Origin: an uncultured Bacteroidales bacterium
Lineage (GTDB): Bacteria; Bacteroidota; Bacteroidia; Bacteroidales; Bacteroidaceae
Length of the DNA stretch: 41,324 nt
Assembly (NCBI GenBank): GCA_902778265.1
Contig: CACYXI010000013.1
Location: forward strand, 1-41,324
Direction of reading: 5' to 3'
Of the stretch, positions 25,073 to 32,398 are shown piece after piece. The notes beneath the pieces are model-generated. The model had not been told where the DNA came from. It did not search any database and saw only the letters and a program-made list of their open reading frames with translations. Within the stretch, counting starts at the first letter, position 1, and each line of letters opens with the position of its first letter. The position numbers and the translations under genes are program-made.

Positions 25073-28000
25073 TTACTTCATAACCTTCTTTACACCATTT
25101 GAAGTACGGATGATGTTGATACCATTCTGAAGGCTTGAAACCTTTACACCATTGATTGTGTAGATCTCTGCAACCTCAGATGCGTTGGTGATAATGCTCT
25201 CAACACCAGTGTTGACTGAAGTCTCCTTGCTGCTGTTCTTACCATAGTAGAAGAGCTGGAAGTAGTCAGCCTTGAACCAAGACTCAGAAGCCACCTTGAT
25301 AGAGATCTTGTCGTTGTCCTTCTCGAGCTTGAAGATTACGCTAACCTCCTCGGCTGTCTCCTTACCGTTAGTGTTAACCTCGGTCTCATAGCCGTTAGCC
25401 ATCAACTTCTGTGTGTTGCCAGCGTCAGAAGCAACGAGAGCCTTCAACTCGTATGTACCTGCAGGAAGGTTAACATCCTCTATGTCCTGAGCTACGAAGA
25501 AACCACCATCGATAGCAGAACCGTTCCATGTGTTGAATACATAGCTGCCATCAGCATTTGAAATGGTATATGTACCGTTACTGTTTTCCTTGGCACCTGT
25601 GTCACCAGTACCGCTTGCAGTAGTCCAACCGTTGAGGTTACCCTCCTCGAAGCTGTTGTTTGTGATAACACCTGTTACGTCAGCAGCAGCATCGTCAGCA
25701 GCTGTATCGACTGATGCAGGAACGGCAAGTCTCTTTGTCAGGTTAGCCATCTTGTTGATAGCCTCTGTAGCCTGAGCGTCTGTGTAAGTCTTGCCTTCAA
25801 TAGCAGAGATGATGTCTGAGCTGAGTGCAGAAGCCTCAGCGATAACTGTCTGGCGAGCCTCGTCAGAGTTGCTGAGTGCTTCATTGAATGCCTCTGCCTT
25901 TGTGGTGAGCTCTGCGAAGAGAGCGGCAGATGTCTCAGCCTTGCTCTGAACAGCAAGGATTGCAGCGAGTGCGTTGAACATTGTCTTGCCGTCAGTCTGC
26001 TGGAGAGCTGCATTACCATTGTTTACTGCATCCTGTACCTCCTTGGCAACATCTGAACCCATGAGGGCATTTGCGTTTACAGAAGTGAGAGCATTTTCAA
26101 GAGCAGGCTTGATAACCTTTACGTCGAATCCCTGATAGATAAGCTTGAAGCGTGTGAAGATAGCCCAAGAGTCACCACCCTGATTAGAGCTACCCTTCAT
26201 ACCGATACGGAGAACGTCACCCTTCTTGGCAACAAGACCAACAGCTGAAGTTATATAGTCGCCACGGTCGAATGCCTCACCGGCATCGGTCATGTTGTTA
26301 GGATAGCACTTCTCACCATTAGGATCGGTATAGTAGTTGTTTGCCGTCCAATGCTCTGCTGCATAGTCAGGAGTTACTGAGTAGTCGAATATATTTGGCA
26401 TTGGACTGGTGTTGTCGTTGATGAAGATCTTGGCAGGAGTGTTTGTGATATACTCAGAAACATTCTCTGTCTTCTTTGAGCCATCCTCATTGAAGTATTC
26501 AAGCCATGCTGCGCTTGTGCTGTTATCTGCGCGGAGATAACGATAGAAACCCTGAACCTGTACCTCATATACTCCCACTGGTGCGTTCTCTATATCCTGA
26601 TGGATGTCGAAGTTTGCTGAGTTCCATGCCTCTGCACACTTGGCACTCTTGTTTGCTGCTACATTACCGCCAGTACCAGTATGTGACCAGTTCTGCCACT
26701 CATTGGCAAAGTCTGGGTTTACGATAAGGTTGGTAACGTCAGTACCTGCAGGAGTCTGTGACTTGGTATCGTCATACAGACCCTGAAGAATTGCAGTCTC
26801 TTCCTTTATCTGTTCTGTTGAGAGTGCGAGGTTCTTAATGATGTCGTCATAGTCGATAGTCAGATAGTCAGCCAACTCTGTAGCCACATCCTTGAACTTA
26901 TCATCCTGAATGAGCAGTTCTGCCTGACTTGCGAGAGCCATGTATGCTGCCCACGCCTCTACGTTTGCGTCAACAAGTGCCTTTGCAGCATTGATAGCCT
27001 CGACAGAAGTAGCGTATGATGTAGCATCGGTAGCAGAAAGTCCCTTGATGGTGTTTTCCCACTCTTCCTTTACAGCCTTTGAAACCACTGCGCCGTCAGC
27101 AATGCCTGAAATAGCCTTGTAGTCGTCAATTGCCGATGTCCACGCATCTTGCTTGTTGCCAAGGTAGTAGAGGTGGAAGTTATCAGCCTTGTACCACCAT
27201 ATACCTGCTGCATCGTAGCTGACACCATCCTTTGCCGAACCCATTGCACCGATAGTCACCTTACCGTCGGTTGTAGGGAATATCATTGTGCCTGTTGTGA
27301 AGTATGTCTGCTTACTGCCAGTCTCAGGACTCTTCTCGAGTGTCACAGCCTTATGGTCGCCATTAGCAAGGAGATAAACGTTTGTGCAGTCGTCGCTTGA
27401 TGTCACCATGCCCTGGAGCTTATACACACCGTTAGGCATTGACTCGAGAGTCTGTGTTATGGCATAGCCTGCATCCCATGTGTTGAATACATAGTTGCCG
27501 TCAGCATTATCCACGTGATAAGTGCCGTTGCTATTATCCTTCGCACCAGTGTCCTTAGAGTTCTTGGTGTCCCAACCGTTTATGTTACCTTCCTCAAATG
27601 AAGGGTTGGTAAGCATAGCTGTCATATCCTGAGGATTTTCTACAGAAGCAGCAGCCTCTGCGGCAGCCTTTATCTTAGCAGGGATAGAAGCGATTGCAGC
27701 CTCAATCTCTTCCTTGGTGCTTGCCGTGTTATTATACACAGCCTCCTCTGCTGCAAGGTCAATGGAAGGATATGCCTTCTTTGCATCATCGATGTTAGCC
27801 TTAAGCTTCATCGCAGCAGCATATACGTCGTTAGCAGCAAGCCAAGCATCGTATGCCTCCGTGCTTACGCTCGTCCACTCATAGTCAGCCTCTATTGCTG
27901 GCTCCTTTGTCGTGAAGTAGCTTGAAAGATAGAGACGGGTATCTGCAAAGTCCTTTGCAATACCGAGAAACTCCTCAGCAAACGCTGTGTTACCAATCTT

Positions 28001-28387
28001 GAACTTACCACCGCCCAGATCTGTTATAGTCCATGTGTCGTGGTTTGCACCATTGTTGTTGTCAACCCAGATACCAGTGCTTGAGTCAGCAAAAGTGCTG
28101 CGCCACTCCTTGAACTTGGCAACGGAGTCCACAAGTTCGTAGGTATTCTCACCAGTACTCTTAATCTTCCAAGGCATACCTTGGTCTTTGCTGGCAGATG
28201 CACGAGTCTCGTAGTCATTGCCACCAAGCATAAACGACTGGGTAGATACATTGTACAAGTATTGGGCAGTCTCACCATCCGTCACGATGTTCTGCGTCGT
28301 AGGAACTGGTCTAACCCAACCATCTGCAAATGCAGTTGAAGTCATCACCATTGATGTACTTAAAACGAGTAATGTTTTTAGTTTCAT
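25073..28387 (-). CDS. Large secreted protein with three CBM-like jelly-roll domains
   Basis: The 1104-residue protein has a signal peptide (TSTAFADG, about 1-22). An N-terminal domain (25-185) is followed by helical FIVAR-like linkers alternating with galactose-binding/CBM-like domains: about 258-420 (LTNPSFEEGNINGWDTK to YKADNFHLYYLG), about 570-765 (IVNPDFANEWQNW to FTRFKLIYQG), and about 910-1060 (ITNNSFEEGNLNGW to FKADYFQLFYYG). The tail carries IYTINGVKV and ends NGVKKVMK. No catalytic motif was recognised, so a glycan-binding or structural cell-surface role is likely. It is paralogous to the 29469-32258 gene, which lacks the third CBM-like domain. A promoter match (28720-28751) suggests its own transcription start with a leader of about 325 bases. 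Confidence 0.75.
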   Translation of the reverse strand: MKLKTLLVLSTSMVMTSTAFADGWVRPVPTTQNIVTDGETAQYLYNVSTQSFMLGGNDYETRASASKDQGMPWKIKSTGENTYELVDSVAKFKEWRSTFADSSTGIWVDNNNGANHDTWTITDLGGGKFKIGNTAFAEEFLGIAKDFADTRLYLSSYFTTKEPAIEADYEWTSVSTEAYDAWLAANDVYAAAMKLKANIDDAKKAYPSIDLAAEEAVYNNTASTKEEIEAAIASIPAKIKAAAEAAASVENPQDMTAMLTNPSFEEGNINGWDTKNSKDTGAKDNSNGTYHVDNADGNYVFNTWDAGYAITQTLESMPNGVYKLQGMVTSSDDCTNVYLLANGDHKAVTLEKSPETGSKQTYFTTGTMIFPTTDGKVTIGAMGSAKDGVSYDAAGIWWYKADNFHLYYLGNKQDAWTSAIDDYKAISGIADGAVVSKAVKEEWENTIKGLSATDATSYATSVEAINAAKALVDANVEAWAAYMALASQAELLIQDDKFKDVATELADYLTIDYDDIIKNLALSTEQIKEETAILQGLYDDTKSQTPAGTDVTNLIVNPDFANEWQNWSHTGTGGNVAANKSAKCAEAWNSANFDIHQDIENAPVGVYEVQVQGFYRYLRADNSTSAAWLEYFNEDGSKKTENVSEYITNTPAKIFINDNTSPMPNIFDYSVTPDYAAEHWTANNYYTDPNGEKCYPNNMTDAGEAFDRGDYITSAVGLVAKKGDVLRIGMKGSSNQGGDSWAIFTRFKLIYQGFDVKVIKPALENALTSVNANALMGSDVAKEVQDAVNNGNAALQQTDGKTMFNALAAILAVQSKAETSAALFAELTTKAEAFNEALSNSDEARQTVIAEASALSSDIISAIEGKTYTDAQATEAINKMANLTKRLAVPASVDTAADDAAADVTGVITNNSFEEGNLNGWTTASGTGDTGAKENSNGTYTISNADGSYVFNTWNGSAIDGGFFVAQDIEDVNLPAGTYELKALVASDAGNTQKLMANGYETEVNTNGKETAEEVSVIFKLEKDNDKISIKVASESWFKADYFQLFYYGKNSSKETSVNTGVESIITNASEVAEIYTINGVKVSSLQNGINIIRTSNGVKKVMK

Positions 28388-28719
28388 AATGATACGCTTT
28401 TAAGTTAGTGAATGAAAAATTATATAATTAGGTGTATTAAATATTTTCAATTCAGTAGTTAATTTTTAGGTTTTTAGGTTTTCAGGTTTTATGGTTTTTA
28501 GGTCGGAACGCTCTTAAAATTAAGAAATTAAGATATAAAAAAATTAATTTTCAATTCTCAATTTTCAATTTTCAATTGTTTAAGACCTCATAACCTCCTA
28601 ACCTTTATAACCTCATAACCTTAATAATATGTGCTCAGGCGTCAGACATCTTGGTTGCACATTAGTATTTCGCTTGCAAGTTTCGGTTTGCACGTGTGCA
28701 TACTTTCACTTGGCGACTG

Positions 28720-28751
28720 CAAAAGTAACAAACTTTAGTTAAAAAATGCAA
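28720..28751 (-). promoter_or_regulatory. Promoter match (-33 TTG, 21-bp spacer, -7 TACTTTTG)
   Basis: On the minus strand TTG (28751-28749) is followed after 21 bases by TACTTTTG (28727-28720). This fits the Bacteroidetes sigma pattern TTTG/TAnnTTTG. It points to the 1104-residue secreted protein and implies a long leader. Confidence 0.55.
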
Positions 28752-28984
28752 GATTTTATGTAAATAAATGTTAATTCGCTCAGTTTTTAACTAAAAGTAC
28801 TAAAAATCAGATAATTATGAGTGTAAATCGAACAATTATTCCGAAAAAGGGGCGTGCTTCGTGATCGTGAAAAAACAAATTATGCTTTATATACCATTTA
28901 CTCTCCAACCATCACCATAAGGTGTATTTCGAAGAGTTGTAGAAGGAGAGAAAAGACCTCCATAGCGCGGATTCAACGCTGTTT

Positions 28985-29059
28985 CTCTGCTAATCCTCTG
29001 TTACATCTCTGCTAATCCTCTGCTACATCTCTGCTAAACCTCTGCTACCGTAGCAGAGG
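28985..29059. repeat. 11-bp repeat array ending in a hairpin
   Basis: CTCTGCTA recurs every 11 bases at 28985, 28996 (one change), 29007, 29018, 29029 and 29040. The last copy faces its inverted copy TAGCAGAG (29051-29058), forming a 9-bp stem with a 3-base loop. It lies about 95 bases downstream of the minus-strand promoter match at 29152-29182. Confidence 0.8.
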
Positions 29060-29151
29060 AATAGCGTTTTTAGAGCGATGGCACGACGATGGATCATCGT
29101 ATTCGCATGAGATTTCAAAGGAAAGCTCTCTCTTCTCTCTCAAATACAATA

Positions 29152-29182
29152 CAAAGATACTAAATTCCTGCGAATTATGCAA
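29152..29182 (-). promoter_or_regulatory. Promoter match (-33 TTG, 20-bp spacer, -7 TATCTTTG) with no gene behind it
   Basis: On the minus strand TTG (29182-29180), 20 bases, then TATCTTTG (29159-29152). The next coding start in this direction is 765 bp away, so it could drive a non-coding RNA through the 11-bp repeat array, or be a long-leader promoter. Confidence 0.45.
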
Positions 29183-29261
29183 GTAAAAAAAAGTATTTTG
29201 CTTGTTTCCAGGCACTTGCTTCAAGTTGCGTAGGGGGGGGAGAAACGACATGGTTCCTTTC

Positions 29262-29399
29262 AAAAAATGGGGTGGGGGTTGAGGTTAATTCCTTAGGAGT
29301 ACCAGAAAAAATATAAAAATAGAAATGCAATATTGTATTTTTATTTTTTGACTTTTTTCTTACCTCCTAAAGAATCATCCTCCACCCCCACCCCTTTTT
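29262..29399. repeat. Imperfect palindromic element with 39-bp arms
   Basis: The left arm (29262-29301) contains GGGGTGGGGGTTGAGG and CCTTAGGAG. The right arm (29361-29399) is its approximate reverse complement (CCTCCTAAAG, CCTCCACCCCCACCCC). The 59-bp centre is A/T-rich. It lies 70 bp after the stop of the 29469-32258 gene and looks like a miniature palindromic element or a very large 3' hairpin. Confidence 0.75.
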
Positions 29400-29468
29400 C
29401 ACAATTTAAGGATGGTTTGATGATTTGCCAAATAGAATTTTACTGTGTAGAAAAAAGGGTAGCTCACA

Positions 29469-32258
29469 TTACCTCCCCACTTTCCTCACTCCCTTGCCTG
29501 TGCGAATGATGTTAAGACCTTTCTGTAGCCTTGAAACCTTGATGCCGTTGATGGTGTAGATGCCGTTTGTGGCTGCATCGGTTGCCGTAACGTTGTCAAT
29601 GGATGTGGAGTTGGCAAGCCTGTCGCTCATCTTCTTCATCTGATCCATGGCCGCAACGGCCTGGGCATCGGTAAATGTCTTGTTCATAATGGCATTTATG
29701 ACATCGGTTGCAAGGTTGTTGGCTTCCGTGACATCAGCCTGACGGGCATGACCAGTTCGGCTCTCAATGACTTTCTTGAAGTTCTCAGTCTCGCTTACGA
29801 GTTGGTTGAAGAGTGTCTCTGAATCCAGAATCTTGTTGTTGAGGGCATAGATGGCAGCAAGGGCATTGAACATACGCTTGCTTTCAGTCTGACTGAGCGC
29901 CTCGTTGCCCTCCGCGATTGCCGCATTGGCCTCTGCCAGGACGTCGGCGCCGATAAGTCCGTTGGTCTTGACTGTCTTTAGCGCATTGTTGAGGGCCGTC
30001 TTGATCACCTTTGCGTCATATCCCTTGTAGATAAGCTTGAAGCGCGAGAAGATGGCCCATGAGTCACCGCCCTGATTAGAGCTGCCTTTCATACCGATAC
30101 GGAGTTTGTCACCCTTCTTCGTTACGAGTCCGATGGCAGATGTCTCATAGTAGCCATGGTCGAATGCCTCTCCTGCATCCGCCATGTTGTTGGGGTAGCA
30201 TTTCTTGTTGTTAGGGTCGGTGTAGTAGTCGCCCTTAGTCCAGTGGTCGTTGGCGTATTCGGGAGATACGGAGAAGTCGAATACGTTGGTCATCGGACTT
30301 GTATTCTCGTTGATGTAGATCTTTGCCGGGGTGTTGGTGATGTATTCTGAAACATTCTCGGTCTTTCTTATTCCGTCAGGATTGAAATACTCTGACCATG
30401 CATCGTTCCCGCGGAGATAGCGATAGAAGCCCTGCACCCTTACCTCATACACGCCAACAGGCACATTCTCAATGTCCTGATGTATGTCGAAGTTGGCAGA
30501 GTTCCATGCCTCGGCACACTTGGCTGCGTTGTCGGCTCTTACGGTACCGCTGCCTGTGTGCACCCAGTGATCCCAACCCTTGGCAAAGTCGGGGTTGACG
30601 ATCATGCTCGTAACGTCGGTACCCGTAGGAGCTTCTGCCTTTGCTTCCTCGTAGAGGTCGCGGAGTGATGCTATCTCTGCGTTCACCTCTTCGGTGGTGA
30701 GGTTAAGGTTGTCAATGTATGACTTGTAGGTGTATTGCAGGTAATTTTCAAGGTCGTCGGAGTCGTCCTTGTATGTCTCATCCTTCAGAAGCTGATCAGC
30801 CTGATTGGCGAGTGCGATGTATGATGCCCATACGTCAATGTTCTCATCAACAGCTTTCCTTGCATTCTGGATGGTTTCGATGGCAGAGTTGTATGAGCTG
30901 TTATCGGTGGCAGAGAGGGAGTTGAGGGTGTTTTCCCACTCTTCCCTAACCGCCTTTGTCATCTTTGTGTCAGCGGCAATGGCAATGGTGGTCTTGTATT
31001 CATCAATAGCCATTGTCCATGCGTCGGCATTGTTTCCGTAGTAGGTGAGGCGGAAATTGTCGGCCTTATACCACCATGCCCCTTCTGTTGCAAAGCTCTT
31101 GCCATCCTTTGCGCTGCCCGATGCTCCGATTGTCACCTTGCCATCGGTTGAGAAGAAGATGATCTTGCCAGTGGTGAAGTATGTCTGCTTGCTGCCAGTC
31201 TTAGGATTTGCCTGGAGCGTTACAGCCTCGTGCCTGCCGTTGGCGAGGAGATACACGTTGGTGCAGTCGTCGCTTGAAGTGACCATTGCCTGAAGGCGAT
31301 AGACACCGATAGGCATTGACTGGATAGTCTGGCTGATGGCAAATCCGTCAGACCATGTGTTGAACACATAGTTGCCGTCAGCATTATCCACATGGTATGT
31401 GGCATTGCTGTTTTCCTTGGCGCCAGTATCGGTAGAATACTTTGTTGCCCAGCCGTTGATGTTTCCTTCCTCGAATGAAGGATTGACGATCAGGGCTGTC
31501 ATATCCTTTGGATTTGTGACGGAAGCACTTGCCTCTGCTGCTGCCTTCAGCTTTCGTGGTAATGAGTTGATGGCAGTCTCAAAATCATTCTTAGTGCTTG
31601 AGGTGTTGTTATAGACTGCCTCCTCCGCCGTAAGGTCAATGTCGGGGTATTGCTCTTTTGCCGTTTTGATGTTATCGCCGAGCTTTACGGCAAGGAGGTA
31701 TAGCTCATTCTTGTTATACCATGACTGGTATTCCTCTTGGGCTACAAGCGCCCAAGTGTCATAGATCTGTGCTCCGTTGGTCGCAGCATTGGGAGCAAGA
31801 AGGTTGAGCTTTGTGTCGGGAGCCGTGGAGAGGAGGCCGAGGGTGGCATTCTTCAGGACTGCAGGAACGGCAAGCTTGAAGTAGTTGCCTTCTGTCGGGG
31901 TGATTGTCCATCCGTTGTAATTGGTGCGCTTGCCGTCAATCCATATACCGTCGGCAGCGTCAGGACTTGCATAGTCTTTGGTTGCGACATAGTATATGCC
32001 ATACTTGCCTGTTGACAGTTCAACAAGCTTTATCTGCAAACCAGTGTTTCCTACGGAAGCGCGTGTTCCGTAGTCGTATGCACCATAATAGAAACCTTTG
32101 TAATCTGAATTGTAAAGATATACAGCTTTACCGCTATTGGTATTCTTCACGGTTGTCAGAGGGAGTGTTTGTGGAACAGGCTTCTCCCATACAACCGCGA
32201 ATGCTGTTGAGGTAATCACTATGGATGTACTTAAAATGAGTAATGCTTTCAGTTTCAT
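29469..32258 (-). CDS. Secreted protein with two CBM-like jelly-roll domains, paralog of the next gene
   Basis: I chose the ATG at 32258 (929 residues, MKLKALLILSTSIVITSTAF), because it matches the signal peptide of the 25073-28387 protein. The frame is open further upstream only through an intergenic repeat. Order: N-terminal domain (about 25-180), helical linker (AEEAVYNNTSSTKNDFETA), CBM-like domain (LIVNPSFEEGNINGWATK to YKADNFRLTYYG), helices, second CBM-like domain (MIVNPDFAKGWDHW to FSRFKLIYKG), helices, and a tail with IYTINGIKV ending GVRKVGR. No catalytic residues were recognised. Much of the sequence is nearly colinear with its neighbour, so a tandem duplication is likely, with the third CBM-like domain gained or lost. 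Probably a secreted glycan-binding or scaffold protein. Confidence 0.75.
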   Translation of the reverse strand: MKLKALLILSTSIVITSTAFAVVWEKPVPQTLPLTTVKNTNSGKAVYLYNSDYKGFYYGAYDYGTRASVGNTGLQIKLVELSTGKYGIYYVATKDYASPDAADGIWIDGKRTNYNGWTITPTEGNYFKLAVPAVLKNATLGLLSTAPDTKLNLLAPNAATNGAQIYDTWALVAQEEYQSWYNKNELYLLAVKLGDNIKTAKEQYPDIDLTAEEAVYNNTSSTKNDFETAINSLPRKLKAAAEASASVTNPKDMTALIVNPSFEEGNINGWATKYSTDTGAKENSNATYHVDNADGNYVFNTWSDGFAISQTIQSMPIGVYRLQAMVTSSDDCTNVYLLANGRHEAVTLQANPKTGSKQTYFTTGKIIFFSTDGKVTIGASGSAKDGKSFATEGAWWYKADNFRLTYYGNNADAWTMAIDEYKTTIAIAADTKMTKAVREEWENTLNSLSATDNSSYNSAIETIQNARKAVDENIDVWASYIALANQADQLLKDETYKDDSDDLENYLQYTYKSYIDNLNLTTEEVNAEIASLRDLYEEAKAEAPTGTDVTSMIVNPDFAKGWDHWVHTGSGTVRADNAAKCAEAWNSANFDIHQDIENVPVGVYEVRVQGFYRYLRGNDAWSEYFNPDGIRKTENVSEYITNTPAKIYINENTSPMTNVFDFSVSPEYANDHWTKGDYYTDPNNKKCYPNNMADAGEAFDHGYYETSAIGLVTKKGDKLRIGMKGSSNQGGDSWAIFSRFKLIYKGYDAKVIKTALNNALKTVKTNGLIGADVLAEANAAIAEGNEALSQTESKRMFNALAAIYALNNKILDSETLFNQLVSETENFKKVIESRTGHARQADVTEANNLATDVINAIMNKTFTDAQAVAAMDQMKKMSDRLANSTSIDNVTATDAATNGIYTINGIKVSRLQKGLNIIRTGKGVRKVGR

Positions 32259-32273
32259 AAACGTACTTTGTTT

Positions 32274-32389
32274 AGTGAAGAGTGAAAAGTGAAGAGTGAA
32301 GAATTTAAGTTTGTTTTGCCGTTGCAAGTGAATAGCAGAATTTATTGTAACTTAAATTCTTCACTATTCACTATTCACTCTTCACTAAG
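32274..32389. repeat. 65-bp-core element, copy 1 (reverse orientation)
   Basis: The core at 32298-32362 starts GAAGAATTTAAGTT and ends AACTTAAATTCTTC (14-bp terminal inverted repeats). It is flanked by AGTGAAA/AGTGAAG heptamers on the left and CACTATT/CACTCTT heptamers on the right. The reverse complement of the core matches the copies at 34424-34488 and 35203-35267, including ACTTGNNACGGCAA. Confidence 0.8.
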
Positions 32390-32398
32390 ATTGGGCCT

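Larger units (their letters stand above)
28388..29468. other. 1.1-kb non-coding, repeat-rich region
   Basis: No convincing gene is present. From low to high coordinate it holds: 8-mer repeats of the GTTTTTAG type (28447-28505), CAATTTT heptamers (28550-28578), CCTCATAA-type 8-mers (28585-28625), a minus-strand promoter match (28720-28751), an 11-bp repeat array with hairpin (28985-29059), a second promoter match (29152-29182), and a 138-bp palindromic element (29262-29399). A small open frame at 29045-29263 overlaps the repeats and is not supported. Confidence 0.7.

Noticed and set aside
28985-29059. CRISPR-like array
   Set aside because: The period of 11 bp and the 3-bp variable parts are far too short for repeats and spacers, and no cas genes are present.
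29045-29263. Small minus-strand open frame in the long non-coding region
   Set aside because: It overlaps the 11-bp repeat array and the hairpin, has no similarity that I recognise, and its ATG lies upstream of the promoter match.
32259-32327. N-terminal extension of the two-CBM protein (start at 32327)
   Set aside because: It is encoded by the heptamer repeat arm. The Met at 32258 gives a signal peptide like that of the paralog.
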